Source of the DNA: Endozoicomonas elysicola
GTDB taxonomy: Bacteria; Pseudomonadota; Gammaproteobacteria; Pseudomonadales; Endozoicomonadaceae
Assembly (NCBI RefSeq): GCF_000710775.1
Contig: NZ_JOJP01000001.1
Span: 587,400 to 651,399 of the forward strand
Direction of reading: 5' to 3'
Length of the DNA stretch: 64,000 bases
This document shows positions 39,647-49,475 of this stretch, piece by piece (the stretch's first letter is position 1; each line of letters opens with the position of its first letter). A program made the translations under genes and the position numbers. The notes below the pieces were generated by a model. It was not told the origin of the DNA and did no database searches. It worked only from the letters and a program-made list of their open reading frames with translations.

Positions 39647-40381
39647 ATGCCCAACCAAAGCGATTTACTGACCCACCATATTTCCCAGCAGTTTAACCAT
39701 GAACTGGAAGAGCTTCGTAATAATCTGCTGTCTATGGGCGGCATGGTTGAGAAGCAGGTCAGTGATGCTATTGAGTCACTTATCAATGCCGACAGTGATC
39801 TGGCCATCGTTGTCTGTGAAAAAGACAACGATGTTAATTTTATGGAAATCGCGATCGATCAGGAGTGCTCAAGAATTCTGGCTCGTCGTCAGCCTGCAGC
39901 CAGTGATTTACGTCTGGTTCTGGCATGTACCAAAGTGGCGACGGACCTGGAGCGTATTGGTGATGAGGCGGCTAAAATTGCCCGATTCGCCATAAAATTG
40001 TCGGAACAGGGTGAAGCACCAAAAGGCTATATCGAAACACGTCATATAGGCAGTCATGTCAGCCAGATGACTCAGGATGCCCTTAATGCTTTTGCCCGAT
40101 TTGATGCTGAGAAAGCGCTGGCAGTAGCCAAGGAAGATAAGGCCGTTGATCGGGAGTACAAAAGTGCAACCCGTGAACTGGTCACTTATATGATGGAAGA
40201 TCCCCGGTCCATCACCAGAGTGCTTAATATCATGTGGGTTTTACGCTCATTGGAGCGTATTGGAGATCATGCCAGAAATATTGCTGAGTACGTTATTTAT
40301 CTCGTGAAAGGGACGGATGTCAGACATATTGGCCTTAAGCGGATGCAAGAAGAAGTATTTGATAATCACCTGAATGACTAG
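39647..40381 (+). CDS. phoU: Phosphate signalling protein PhoU
   Basis: A 244-residue all-helical protein built of two PhoU repeats; the metal-binding segments ATDLERIGDEAAKIA and LRSLERIGDHARNIAEYVIYLVKG are clear. PhoU links PstSCAB to the PhoR/PhoB sensor and turns off the regulon when phosphate is plentiful. It ends the operon and is followed by a terminator. Confidence 0.95.
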   Translation: MPNQSDLLTHHISQQFNHELEELRNNLLSMGGMVEKQVSDAIESLINADSDLAIVVCEKDNDVNFMEIAIDQECSRILARRQPAASDLRLVLACTKVATDLERIGDEAAKIARFAIKLSEQGEAPKGYIETRHIGSHVSQMTQDALNAFARFDAEKALAVAKEDKAVDREYKSATRELVTYMMEDPRSITRVLNIMWVLRSLERIGDHARNIAEYVIYLVKGTDVRHIGLKRMQEEVFDNHLND

Positions 40382-40431
40382 TTTGTGTAAGGTCGCGTAT
40401 TCTTTTTATTTTATTGATGTTGTTTTTGTGG

Positions 40432-40465
40432 CGGATATTTTCATTTAATGAATATCCGTTTTTTT
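40432..40465 (+). terminator. Terminator after phoU
   Basis: The stem cggatatt / aatatccg with an 11-nt loop is followed by seven T. The remaining 190 bp to lapB are AT-rich without recognised features. Confidence 0.88.
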
Positions 40466-40654
40466 AATTTAGAATAATCTGATTTATTATTAATCTTCAT
40501 GTTGTTAGATGGTTTCTTTTTTATTTCTTGTATTATTTAAATGATTTTAAAAATTAAACTAACCTATAGTTAATAATGTATTTCAGGCAATCATGCTGTT
40601 TGTTGCTGAAACGATCTCGTAAGAAAACACGGATGAAACAATCAGCAGGTAGCT

Positions 40655-42823
40655 ATGAATCACTCCAGTACTATTCATGAGGGCTGGGATATTCCCGATG
40701 AACAACCAGCCGAGAGCGATGCTCTTCTCGAATGTCTTTCTTTGTTAACCCGCTATTACGGTAACCCGTATTCCAGAGAGTCTCTTAAATCTGGTATGCC
40801 TCTTGAAGGTGGGAAATTTACCGCTGAGGTCTTTATCAGGGCCTCTGAAAGAGCTGGGTTAGTCTGTAAAGTCCATAAACGGGGTATTTCAGAAATCTCT
40901 TCACTGGTTGTTCCCGCTGTTTTATTACTGAATAAAAGAAAAGCCTGTATTTTGACCGAAGTTGACCACTCAAAAGGTATTGCTAAAATCGTGATGCCGG
41001 AAACAGGTGAGGGAACGAGAAGTATCAGTCTTGAGGAATTAGAAGCGTTCTACAGTGGTTATGTTATTTATGTTCGTGAAAAGCATCGGTACGATCGTCG
41101 AACCCCACAGAAATTAAATGTTAAATCAAGGCACTGGTTTTGGGGTACCATTATTGGCTCATGGAGGATTTATCGAGACGTCCTTCTGGCATCATTACTC
41201 ATCAATATTTTTGTTGTTGCAAGCCCGCTGTTTGTTATGAATGTTTATGATCGGGTGGTGCCCAATCAGGCGTTTGATACGCTCTGGGTTCTTGCCATCG
41301 GTGCATTTATTGTTTTTAGCTTTGATTTTATTCTGAAAATGGTGCGAAGTTATTTTATTGATTTAGCGGGCAAAAAGTCAGATATCCTGCTTTCCTCCAT
41401 CATTATGGAACAGGTACTGGGTTTGAGTATGAAAGCCAAGCCCACATCAGTTGGTTCATTTGCTAAGAACCTGCAGGATTTCGAAAGTATTCGTGAGTTT
41501 ATTACCTCGTCAACAGTTACTGCTCTGGTCGACCTGCCCTTCACCTGTATCATTCTTTTCGTAATTTTCATGCTGGGTGGGCCTGTTGCCATTATTCCAC
41601 TGGTAGCCATGATCATTATTGGGCTCTACAGCTTTCTTATTCAGGAGCCACTAAAGCAATCCATTGATAAGACGCTTCGGTCCAGCCAGCAGAAAAATGC
41701 CACATTGATTGAAAGCCTTTCCGGAATGGAAGCGCTTAAAATTGCTCAGGCTGAGAGCGATATTCAATACAAATGGGAAAAGTCGGTTAGCCATATTGCG
41801 ACCTGGAGCATTAAAACTAAGCTGCTTAGCTCTTCTGCTACCAGCTTCAGTGCCTATGTTCAGCAGATAGCAAATATCGGGATGGTCATACTGGGGGTTT
41901 ATCTGATCTCCGAAGGTGAGTTGAGCATGGGTGGGTTGATTGCATCGGTGATGCTTTCAGGCCGCTGCCTGGCACCAATGGCTCAGATTGCCGGATTGGC
42001 AACCCGCTATAACCAATCAAAATCGGCTCTGGATGGTCTGAATCAGGTCATGGCCATGCCAACAGAGCGTAATGATGAGCGAGACTATGTTAATCGCCCC
42101 GACTTAAAAGGCAGCATTGAGTTTGATGGTGTCAACTTTGCTTACCCCGAGCAGGAAATTCAAGCCCTCCGGGATATTAATCTTAAGATCAAAGCCGGTG
42201 AGAAGGTTGCCATTATCGGACGAATTGGTTCCGGTAAAACGACTATCGAAAAGCTGATTTTGGGGCTCTATGAACCTGAAGAGGGTGCCGTACGTGTTGA
42301 TGGTATTGATTTGAGGCAGATCAACCCAACCGATCTGCGCTCCAGTATTGGCTGTGTCAGTCAGGATATAACGCTGTTCTACGGCTCCATTAAGGACAAT
42401 ATCACCTTGGGCGCAAACCATGTTGAGGACAGCCAGTTACTGGAAGCAGCTGAGATCGCCGGAGTAACTGAGTTTGCCAATAAGCATCCCAATGGTCTGG
42501 ATATGATTGTGGGTGAACGGGGACAGAATCTTTCAGGTGGGCAGCGACAAAGTATTGCCCTGGCGCGAGCTCTATTAATGAATCCGCCTATTCTGGTGAT
42601 GGATGAACCATCCAGCTCTATGGATAACACCACAGAGCTGCGAATGAAGGAGCAGCTGAAGACTCGGTGTCAAGGCAAGACATTGATACTCGTTACTCAT
42701 AAAGCCTCAATGCTGGACCTGGTCGACCGGTTAATTGTTGTAGACAGCGGTCGTGTGGTGGCGGATGGACCTAAGGATCAGGTTCATGCAGCGTTGAAAC
42801 AGGGTAAGTTGAAAATTGACTAG
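40655..42823 (+). CDS. lapB: Type I secretion ABC transporter, LapB family
   Basis: A 722-residue protein: an N-terminal C39-like domain without the catalytic Cys (DALLECLSLLTRYYG at 22-36), five or six helices (about 165-450), and an ATPase with Walker A GRIGSGKT, signature LSGGQRQSIALARA and Walker B ILVMDEPSSSMDN. The inactive C39-like domain recruits unfolded RTX-type substrates. Its partner LapC follows 10 bp later. The usual client is a giant adhesin, not found in the window, and neither is the TolC-like LapE. Confidence 0.9.
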   Translation: MNHSSTIHEGWDIPDEQPAESDALLECLSLLTRYYGNPYSRESLKSGMPLEGGKFTAEVFIRASERAGLVCKVHKRGISEISSLVVPAVLLLNKRKACILTEVDHSKGIAKIVMPETGEGTRSISLEELEAFYSGYVIYVREKHRYDRRTPQKLNVKSRHWFWGTIIGSWRIYRDVLLASLLINIFVVASPLFVMNVYDRVVPNQAFDTLWVLAIGAFIVFSFDFILKMVRSYFIDLAGKKSDILLSSIIMEQVLGLSMKAKPTSVGSFAKNLQDFESIREFITSSTVTALVDLPFTCIILFVIFMLGGPVAIIPLVAMIIIGLYSFLIQEPLKQSIDKTLRSSQQKNATLIESLSGMEALKIAQAESDIQYKWEKSVSHIATWSIKTKLLSSSATSFSAYVQQIANIGMVILGVYLISEGELSMGGLIASVMLSGRCLAPMAQIAGLATRYNQSKSALDGLNQVMAMPTERNDERDYVNRPDLKGSIEFDGVNFAYPEQEIQALRDINLKIKAGEKVAIIGRIGSGKTTIEKLILGLYEPEEGAVRVDGIDLRQINPTDLRSSIGCVSQDITLFYGSIKDNITLGANHVEDSQLLEAAEIAGVTEFANKHPNGLDMIVGERGQNLSGGQRQSIALARALLMNPPILVMDEPSSSMDNTTELRMKEQLKTRCQGKTLILVTHKASMLDLVDRLIVVDSGRVVADGPKDQVHAALKQGKLKID

Positions 42824-42832
42824 GTTGGAAAT

Positions 42833-44296
42833 ATGAGCACCGATAGCGATGGAAAGCAAAATAGCTCAGGGAATGAGTTAGTGAATCAGCAGGACCCTAT
42901 GGTTGACTCATCAGAACCTGAGAGTAATCAGGTTGAGGGTTTGTCTGAAGAAAATGAGATGGCAATGGAAGGTATGTCCGACAATATCCAGGAAGAGGAT
43001 ATGGAGTATATCTCTGATGCCAATGCAGCCATGCTCATGAAGACACCAAGAGGTGGTCGTTTACTGATTTATACCATGTTATTGGCTCTTTTCTCCGCCA
43101 TTATTTGGGCCAGTGTTGCGCGGCTGGATGAAATTACCCGCGGAATGGGGATTGTCATTCCATCTTCCCGACTTCAGGTCGTACAGAATCTGGAGGGAGG
43201 TATTCTTGAGAAAGTTTTTGTTACAGAAGGTGAGCAGGTTCTTTCAGGGCAGCCGTTGATGCAATTGGATGATACTCGTTTTTCTTCCAGCTTTCGGGAG
43301 AGTGCTATTGAGTATCACAGTGAGTTGGCAAAGGCTGCCAGGCTCAAAGCGGAGCTCTCGGGTGATACATTAAATTTCCCGGAAGCTTTGAGTGATCATC
43401 CTGAATATATTGAGCGAGAGAGGGATATTTACAATCAGCGTGCAGACCGCTTCAGTGCCGAGCTTAATGTCGCCAGTGAGCAAGCTGCCCAAGCGCAACA
43501 CGAATTGAATTCTGCAGAAGATCAACTGAAATTTTTGACGACCAGTTTTGAGTTGGGGCAGGATGAACTTGAGCTCACAGTTCCACTGGCTGAACAGGGA
43601 GTTGTATCCAAGGTTGAGCTGATTCAGTTGAGACAGCGAGTGAATGATCTGGAGTCAGAAAAACGCAGGACTGAGCTAAGTATTCCCAAGTTACGGGCAG
43701 GTTATCAGGAATCGTTGGCGCGCAAGGAAGAGGTTATCCAGAAATACCGGTCAGACATTGTTCAGGAACTGAAGGAAACTGAGGTTCACCTTGACCAACT
43801 CAATGAATCACATAACGCTATGGAAGATCAGGTAGACCGCACCCTGGTTCGTTCACCCATGGATGGCGTTGTGAAAAAAATCCATGTCACCACTGTTGGT
43901 GGTGTGGTGCAGCCAGGGATGAGTTTGATAGAAATTGTACCACTGGAAGACAATTTATTAATTGAGGCTCAAATACAGCCAAAAGACATAGGGTTTCTGC
44001 GTCAGGGTATGAAAGCCATTGTAAAACTGACCGCTTATGACTTTGCTATTTATGGTGGTCTGGAAGGTGATGTTGAGCATATCAGTGCTGATACTATCAA
44101 AGATGAAAAAGGTGAAAGCTTTTATATTGTACGAATAAGAACAAAAGATAATTTTGTTGGCTCTCCTGAAAAGCCACTGCTTATCATTCCTGGTATGAGA
44201 ACGAATGTGGATATTATTACCGGGGATAAGACGCTCATGGCATACCTGCTGAAGCCAATCTTGAGAGCGAAGCAAAATGCCCTGACAGAGCGATAG
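42833..44296 (+). CDS. lapC: Type I secretion membrane fusion protein, HlyD/LapC family
   Basis: A 487-residue periplasmic adaptor. An acidic cytosolic N-terminus of about 75 residues precedes a single helix (LLIYTMLLALFSAIIWASVARL), then a lipoyl half (VVQNLEGGILEKVFVTEGEQV), long coiled-coil hairpin (about 195-335), the second lipoyl half, and a beta-barrel domain. It bridges LapB to an outer-membrane channel. The acidic N-terminal tail is longer than in most HlyD proteins. Confidence 0.9.
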   Translation: MSTDSDGKQNSSGNELVNQQDPMVDSSEPESNQVEGLSEENEMAMEGMSDNIQEEDMEYISDANAAMLMKTPRGGRLLIYTMLLALFSAIIWASVARLDEITRGMGIVIPSSRLQVVQNLEGGILEKVFVTEGEQVLSGQPLMQLDDTRFSSSFRESAIEYHSELAKAARLKAELSGDTLNFPEALSDHPEYIERERDIYNQRADRFSAELNVASEQAAQAQHELNSAEDQLKFLTTSFELGQDELELTVPLAEQGVVSKVELIQLRQRVNDLESEKRRTELSIPKLRAGYQESLARKEEVIQKYRSDIVQELKETEVHLDQLNESHNAMEDQVDRTLVRSPMDGVVKKIHVTTVGGVVQPGMSLIEIVPLEDNLLIEAQIQPKDIGFLRQGMKAIVKLTAYDFAIYGGLEGDVEHISADTIKDEKGESFYIVRIRTKDNFVGSPEKPLLIIPGMRTNVDIITGDKTLMAYLLKPILRAKQNALTER

Positions 44297-44307
44297 CAGT
44301 TTAGTAA

Positions 44308-44333
44308 TGAGTGAGCCTGGTATGGCTCACTCA
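44308..44333. terminator. Hairpin between lapC and the pentapeptide-repeat gene
   Basis: A 9-bp stem (tgagtgagc / gctcactca) lies between the convergent genes; the right arm covers the last codons of the minus-strand gene. T-run is absent, so terminator activity is uncertain. Confidence 0.45.
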
Positions 44334-45490
44334 TGGCCCTCAATGATGGTTTCCGCATCAACGCCAGTCTGCTCAAGATGCCACTCTTCAAAGTCTGAAT
44401 CCCGAATAACTGCACCAATAAAACGGCTTTTTGTAAAAAGCGCATTCGTCAGGTCGGTATGCTCAATAAGCAGATGATCCAGGCGACAGTGATTAAATGT
44501 TGGCGCTTTCTCAACACTGAAACAGTCGGTAAAAGAGCCTTCGCTGAAATTAACCTGGTTGAAAACAGTGTTATCCAACTGAGCATCCGTTAGATTCACC
44601 CGCTCCCAGAGGCATTCCGTTACTTGAGTGTTGGCCAGATTAGCGGACTGAAGATCGCAGTCAGTCATAGTAACTTCACTGATTCTAGCGTGTGAAAATG
44701 AGGGACCCTCATCAAAGCTTTCGCACCCTTTGAATGATGTGTTGTTGATGTTTGCGTTATTGAACGATGTTTTGGTGAGCGTGCAGTGGCGAAACTCCAT
44801 ATCCTGAATCTCTGACTTGGTGAAATCAGTATTATCAAAGAAGCCATGAATAATCTGGCTGTTGTATAGGCGTATTTCCTGACACGAACTGTTGTGGAAG
44901 GTCTGGGCGGCCATGTCGCAGCTTTCAATAACGGCTGTATTCAGAATGGCGTGATCAAAGTTGGCGGCAGAGAGATCCGTATCTATGATTCTGGCATTTG
45001 TCAGATTGGCATTGCGTAGATCAGCGCCATTCAGGTTACAGCCATCCAGAATGCAGTCCCGAAGGTCTGCCTGTCTGAAGTCAGCACCGCGGAGGTCACA
45101 GTTTTTCCAGTAAACCCCACGGAGTTTACTGGACCTGAACTTACAGCGTTTCATCAAACTGTTTTTGAAACGCATGCGCTCCAGGTCACGATTGATTAAT
45201 GAGACACTGGTGAAATCAGCACCGTCAGGTGCCGCCCAGCCGGGATGCAGGTTCTCCAGTAACTCACGCTTTTGGGCTGCTTTTTCTTTTTCCTGCTCCA
45301 GGTGGGAGGCCAGCCCAGACTTCTCTTTGACCTGATAATTCCCAACACCTTTTACATTAATGCGCTTACTGGCTTTTAATCCGGAGGTTTTTGAGCCATC
45401 AGTATCCAGAATACTGTCTACAAAAGCATGATGACCTGGCTTGGAAGAGGTTTTTTTGTTCTTTGACGGTGGACGTTTTTTCTGTGACAC
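44327..45490 (-). CDS. Pentapeptide-repeat protein
   Basis: A 387-residue protein. After a basic, low-complexity 90 residues come repeats A(D/N)LXX from about 95 to the end, such as CDLRGADFRQADLRDCILDGCNLNGADLRNANL near 129-161, predicted to form a right-handed quadrilateral beta helix. No signal peptide is seen. Some such proteins mimic DNA and shield gyrase (Qnr, MfpA), but the irregular spacing and basic N-terminus do not support that specifically. Function unknown. Confidence 0.75.
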   Translation of the reverse strand: MSQKKRPPSKNKKTSSKPGHHAFVDSILDTDGSKTSGLKASKRINVKGVGNYQVKEKSGLASHLEQEKEKAAQKRELLENLHPGWAAPDGADFTSVSLINRDLERMRFKNSLMKRCKFRSSKLRGVYWKNCDLRGADFRQADLRDCILDGCNLNGADLRNANLTNARIIDTDLSAANFDHAILNTAVIESCDMAAQTFHNSSCQEIRLYNSQIIHGFFDNTDFTKSEIQDMEFRHCTLTKTSFNNANINNTSFKGCESFDEGPSFSHARISEVTMTDCDLQSANLANTQVTECLWERVNLTDAQLDNTVFNQVNFSEGSFTDCFSVEKAPTFNHCRLDHLLIEHTDLTNALFTKSRFIGAVIRDSDFEEWHLEQTGVDAETIIEGHE

Positions 45491-45548
45491 AGGTGTGAAT
45501 CTCCGGACGAACTCATTTCATTCTGAGTCGCCCGAGAGGGTTAAAGGT

Positions 45549-47783
45549 TTAGTTTTTCTTTTTATTTCTCAATAACCGAAGGGCATTGGCAGTTACCAGT
45601 GCAGTTGCTCCGGTGTCGGCGAGAACAGCAACCCAGAGGCCGGTCATACCCAGCAGAGTCGTGACCAGGAACACCGCCTTGCTCCCCACTGCCAGCACAA
45701 TATTCTGACGAATGATGGCCATGGTGGAGCGTGATAAACCAATCAGTTCGGCAAGTTCTTCTATCCGGTTGTGGGTCAGTGCACAGTCGGCCGTCTCAAG
45801 TGCAACATCGGCTCCGGAACCCATGGCAATACCAATATCCGCCGCTTTGAGAGCAGGAGCGTCATTGATGCCATCACCGATCATTGCGACTCTACCAGCT
45901 TCTCTCAATGCCTCTACTTCGGTGGATTTATCACCCGGCAGTAAGCCAGCGCGGTATTCCATGCCCAATTGCCCGGCGATGGCTGCAGCTGCACGAGGGT
46001 TATCTCCAGTCAGCATGACACTGTTGATACCCATGGCTTTAAGAGAGGCAACTGCCCTCTGGGCATCGGCTCTTGGGTTATCCCGCAAGGCGATAAAACC
46101 AGCCAGAGCACCATCAACTGTGATCACTGCAATGGTATTACCCTGGGCTTCCAGCTGCTCAAGCTTTTGCTCGGCTCCGGCAATGAGATCAACACTGTCT
46201 TTCAGGTGACGTGGAGAACCAACAACAATGGTTTTACGTTCAACGACTCCCTGAACGCCCAACCCCGCCTTAGCTTCAACATCGCTTGCAGTAGGAAGGA
46301 GAATGTCTATCTCTTGCGCCTTGGCTACGATGGCTTTTGCCAGAGGGTGAGTTGAACCTGATTCAACCGCAGCTGCCAGTCGAAGGACATCCTGGTCTAA
46401 ATGATCAAATGATTCTATATGGGTGACGACAGGCTTGCCTTCCGTCAGAGTGCCGGTCTTATCGAAAGCAACTGTTTTTACTGACCCTAATAGTTCCAGG
46501 GCCGCGCCACCTTTAATCAATGCGCCATTTCGAGATGCTCTGGCCAGTGCTGAGGTGACTGCTGCCGGTGTTGAAATAACCAGTGCACAAGGGCAGGCGA
46601 TCAGCAGCAGAGTCAGCGCCTTATAGATCCATTCTACCCAAGGTTCTCCAAATGCAAGCGGAGGAATAAAGGCCACCAATACTGCCATGAGCATCATTAA
46701 CGGTGTATACCAGCGGCTGAAAGCATCAATAAACCGTTCTACCGGCGCTTTGCGCTCTTCAGCTTCTTCGATAAGGCGAATGATGCGATCAACAGCACTT
46801 TCTCCGGGTTTTGAAATCACCTTGAGTCGTGCAACACGGTCCACAGACAGCGATCCCGCCATAACACTGTCACCAGCATCGTGCTCCACTGGGACGGATT
46901 CACCGGTTAAAGCGCTTTCATCAAAGCTGACATTCGGTGTTAATAGTTCACCATCCACCGGTAGACGACTGCCAGGCAATATCTCGATGATGTCGCCTGG
47001 TATCAGGCTATGGGCAGAAACTTCCGTCTTGTTTCCTTCAGTGTCAATCTGATAAGCGGTTTCTGGTGTCAACTCCATCAGTTTCTGGACACCTTGGCGA
47101 GCTCGCCCTGCGGCAAAAGCTTCCATATGTTCACCCACCATAAACAGAAGGAGCACCATAGCGGCTTCAACCGTTTCACCCAAGAACAGGGCACCAATAG
47201 CAGCAATACTCATCAGGGTTTCGATGGAAAAGGGAGTACCATTTTTAGCTAACTGGGATGCTTTGGCTGCAACAGGGTAAAGTCCCCATAGGGTTGCCAA
47301 ATAGAAAAGCACCTCTCCTGCCATGGGAAAGACGCCCTGAATCAGAGCCGCAACCAGCATGACAATGGCCAGTGAAATGATGCGCCAGTATTTTTTCAGA
47401 AAGCCGTCAGAAGTGGATGCAGATGTACCATCTTCTTTGACAGCAAAGCCCAGTCTTCGAATAGTGTTAAGAATGTCATCGCTAATGCTGGCATTATCTT
47501 CAGCCACAACCAGCAGGCGCTCTGTTGCAAAAGTGACCCGAGCCTGGGTAACCCCTTTCAGGCCTTTTACCGCATTCTCTATTTTGGCGGCACAGCTTGG
47601 GCAGTCCATACCAGTGATAACCCAGCTCAATTGAATACCACCAGGATCCAACCTACCCTGCTTCCCGGTTTTGTATGTATCTGACGGTGTGCGGTTATTG
47701 CTGCAGCATGAGGATGCGGCGCAACCACTTTTCATTGCGTCACTTTGTGAGCTGATGCTGTGATTAGCTGAGCAAGAGGACAT
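45549..47783 (-). CDS. zntA: Zn/Cd/Pb-exporting P1B-type ATPase ZntA
   Basis: A 744-residue inner-membrane pump. A Cys-rich N-terminal tail (4, 21, 26, 27) leads into one heavy-metal domain with GMDCPSCAAKIE (CxxC 61-64). The transmembrane CPC motif is at 397-399, the phosphorylated Asp441 lies in DKTGTLT, and GDGINDAP is present. The late segment with DTGATALVTANALRLLR is the ZntA-type C-terminus. It exports divalent zinc, cadmium or lead. A dyad resembling an ArsR/SmtB operator sits directly upstream, and a zinc-sensing ArsR gene lies 1.1 kb away. Confidence 0.93.
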   Translation of the reverse strand: MSSCSANHSISSQSDAMKSGCAASSCCSNNRTPSDTYKTGKQGRLDPGGIQLSWVITGMDCPSCAAKIENAVKGLKGVTQARVTFATERLLVVAEDNASISDDILNTIRRLGFAVKEDGTSASTSDGFLKKYWRIISLAIVMLVAALIQGVFPMAGEVLFYLATLWGLYPVAAKASQLAKNGTPFSIETLMSIAAIGALFLGETVEAAMVLLLFMVGEHMEAFAAGRARQGVQKLMELTPETAYQIDTEGNKTEVSAHSLIPGDIIEILPGSRLPVDGELLTPNVSFDESALTGESVPVEHDAGDSVMAGSLSVDRVARLKVISKPGESAVDRIIRLIEEAEERKAPVERFIDAFSRWYTPLMMLMAVLVAFIPPLAFGEPWVEWIYKALTLLLIACPCALVISTPAAVTSALARASRNGALIKGGAALELLGSVKTVAFDKTGTLTEGKPVVTHIESFDHLDQDVLRLAAAVESGSTHPLAKAIVAKAQEIDILLPTASDVEAKAGLGVQGVVERKTIVVGSPRHLKDSVDLIAGAEQKLEQLEAQGNTIAVITVDGALAGFIALRDNPRADAQRAVASLKAMGINSVMLTGDNPRAAAAIAGQLGMEYRAGLLPGDKSTEVEALREAGRVAMIGDGINDAPALKAADIGIAMGSGADVALETADCALTHNRIEELAELIGLSRSTMAIIRQNIVLAVGSKAVFLVTTLLGMTGLWVAVLADTGATALVTANALRLLRNKKKN

Positions 47784-47797
47784 GACTTTACTCGCAA

Positions 47798-47819
47798 TAT
47801 ATAAGAATGATTTTATATA
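47798..47819. promoter_or_regulatory. Candidate operator for the ArsR/SmtB repressor at zntA
   Basis: The 22-bp imperfect palindrome tatataagaatgattttatata, about 15 bp before the zntA start, resembles the AT-rich dyads bound by SmtB/CzrA proteins. A second palindrome, atataaatttatat, follows at 47821-47834. Confidence 0.5.
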
Positions 47820-47948
47820 AATATAAATTTATATGTTTGGTGCGTCAAGACTAATGAGACAGATCTGCCTTTTCTGGGTAATTTCAAGATTAGAAGATAG
47901 AGGCTTGGCCTGATAACCAGAGGTGGCTTCAGGCCTGTAAAAGGAAAA

Positions 47949-48818
47949 TCAGCAGGGGAGGTTAAATACTTTTACCGCATTCTTACGAAGAAACTTAGGC
48001 CAGACATGGTCTTTGAATGGAACTTCAGGCATCTCCTTAAAGATACGCTCCAGTGACAGCCCCATGGGAAAGTACCCGGCATAGAGAATTTTGTCAGCAC
48101 CTCGGGTATTGGCAAATTCAATGATGGACTCAGGATAAAAGCGTGGAGCAAAAGCACTGGTGGAGTAATAGAGGTTGGGATATTTCAACATCAGCTTCCA
48201 GGCGAGATCTTCCCATGGTTCAGCACCGTGGCGCATGACCACTTTCAGTTCCGGGAAGAACCAGCAGACTTCATCCAGTAGCTCTACCTTTTGGGGGGCC
48301 ATTGGCAAACGGGGGCCAGGAACTCCGACACAAACACAGAGTGGCAGGTCAAGTTCAACCAGCTTGGCATAAATGGGATACCACTTCTTGTCATTAATAG
48401 GAACCTGAGGGCATAGACCGGATGGAAAGCCAGTGACGGCCTTAATACCATACTCCCTATGGAGTCGCTCAATCTTCCTTACTTCATCCATCGCGTTATT
48501 TGGGTTCGCTTCGTAGGATGCAAAGAATCGGTCAGGGTATTTTTCCAGAGCCGTCTTAGCTGACTCATTATGATCATCCAAACCAATCATTGCCCGCTCA
48601 ATATTGTGCTTATCCATCTGGGTGATGGTATAGGCAATGTAGTCGTTGGTATCTGCGGCAGGAATATCTTTGAACATATACTGCGCTGGCATTTTGAACA
48701 GGTGTCGACTTTCCTCATCCAGCAGCATGGGTTTCATGTACTCATACCACTGACTGTTATCTTCTCCCGGAATGCTTAGCATCAGGTCTATAACACCGAC
48801 ATCTGCAGGCATTGGCAT
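47949..48818 (-). CDS. Amidohydrolase-2 family protein lacking the usual HxH metal motif
   Basis: A 289-residue TIM-barrel-type protein. Where active members have HxH in the first strand it has VIDLMLSIP, and the last-strand Asp is missing from ILYAGYFPMG. His and Glu residues remain in VVMRHGAEPWEDLA. The fold call is by eye; catalytic metal binding may be altered or absent. It stands between zntA and its likely regulator with gaps on both sides. Confidence 0.6.
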   Translation of the reverse strand: MPMPADVGVIDLMLSIPGEDNSQWYEYMKPMLLDEESRHLFKMPAQYMFKDIPAADTNDYIAYTITQMDKHNIERAMIGLDDHNESAKTALEKYPDRFFASYEANPNNAMDEVRKIERLHREYGIKAVTGFPSGLCPQVPINDKKWYPIYAKLVELDLPLCVCVGVPGPRLPMAPQKVELLDEVCWFFPELKVVMRHGAEPWEDLAWKLMLKYPNLYYSTSAFAPRFYPESIIEFANTRGADKILYAGYFPMGLSLERIFKEMPEVPFKDHVWPKFLRKNAVKVFNLPC

Positions 48819-48890
48819 GGTTTGATCCTTTCTTGTTCTTTTGGTTATATTATTTTCAATACAGCCAAGTTTGACTGCTTGCCAGGTTAA

Positions 48891-49217
48891 TCAATCCTGT
48901 TCCTGAACATGATTAGCCAGATCAAGGATGACATGACGGATATGGTGGTCATCCAGTTCGTAGAGTACCTGCTTACCTTTTCGGGTCGACTTTAGGATTC
49001 TGGCCTCCCGCAGGCTGCGGAGGTGGTGACTGGTTAATGGCTGGGACATGCCAGATATCTCAGACAGACAACAAACCGGCTGAGGTTCTTCCAGACAGGC
49101 GATCACCAGTTGCAGTCTCTTGGTATCACCCAATAGTTGAAAAATCTTTGCCAGTCGCACTATGTCTGTGTCAGATAGCTCTGGCAGCAGAGAACAACAA
49201 GTTTGATGCATATCGAC
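48891..49217 (-). CDS. Zinc-sensing ArsR/SmtB-family repressor
   Basis: A 108-residue winged-helix protein (start at 49217; a TTG ten codons earlier is less likely). The recognition helix segment is MSQPLTSHHLRSLREARIL. The final helix carries D-x-H-x10-H-x2-E exactly as in the alpha-5 zinc site of SmtB and CzrA. Two adjacent Cys in PVCCLSEI and two near the N-terminus (HQTCC) could form a second site. It should repress zinc-export genes until zinc binds; zntA is the obvious target. Confidence 0.85.
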   Translation of the reverse strand, partial: VDMHQTCCSLLPELSDTDIVRLAKIFQLLGDTKRLQLVIACLEEPQPVCCLSEISGMSQPLTSHHLRSLREARILKSTRKGKQVLYELDDHHIRHVILDLANHVQEQD

Positions 49218-49475
49218 CATAGGCTTGCCCGAATCCTGAAGAAACAATGACTGGTAATGATATTGTGCTCTAGTTACTTAGTCTATTTTCTGTTGCATAA
49301 CCTCTTTTCTCCCTCTTTTCGCCAAGGAATGCTGGTGGCACAATGCTTCCACATAGAAATCAGACAATAAAAATAAACAGCGACCTGATCGCTGTACCTG
49401 TCTGAACCAATAAATAATCGGGCCCATCCAGTGTTGCTACCTGGGGGATGGCCGGCACTGATCGGGTTGTACTCT

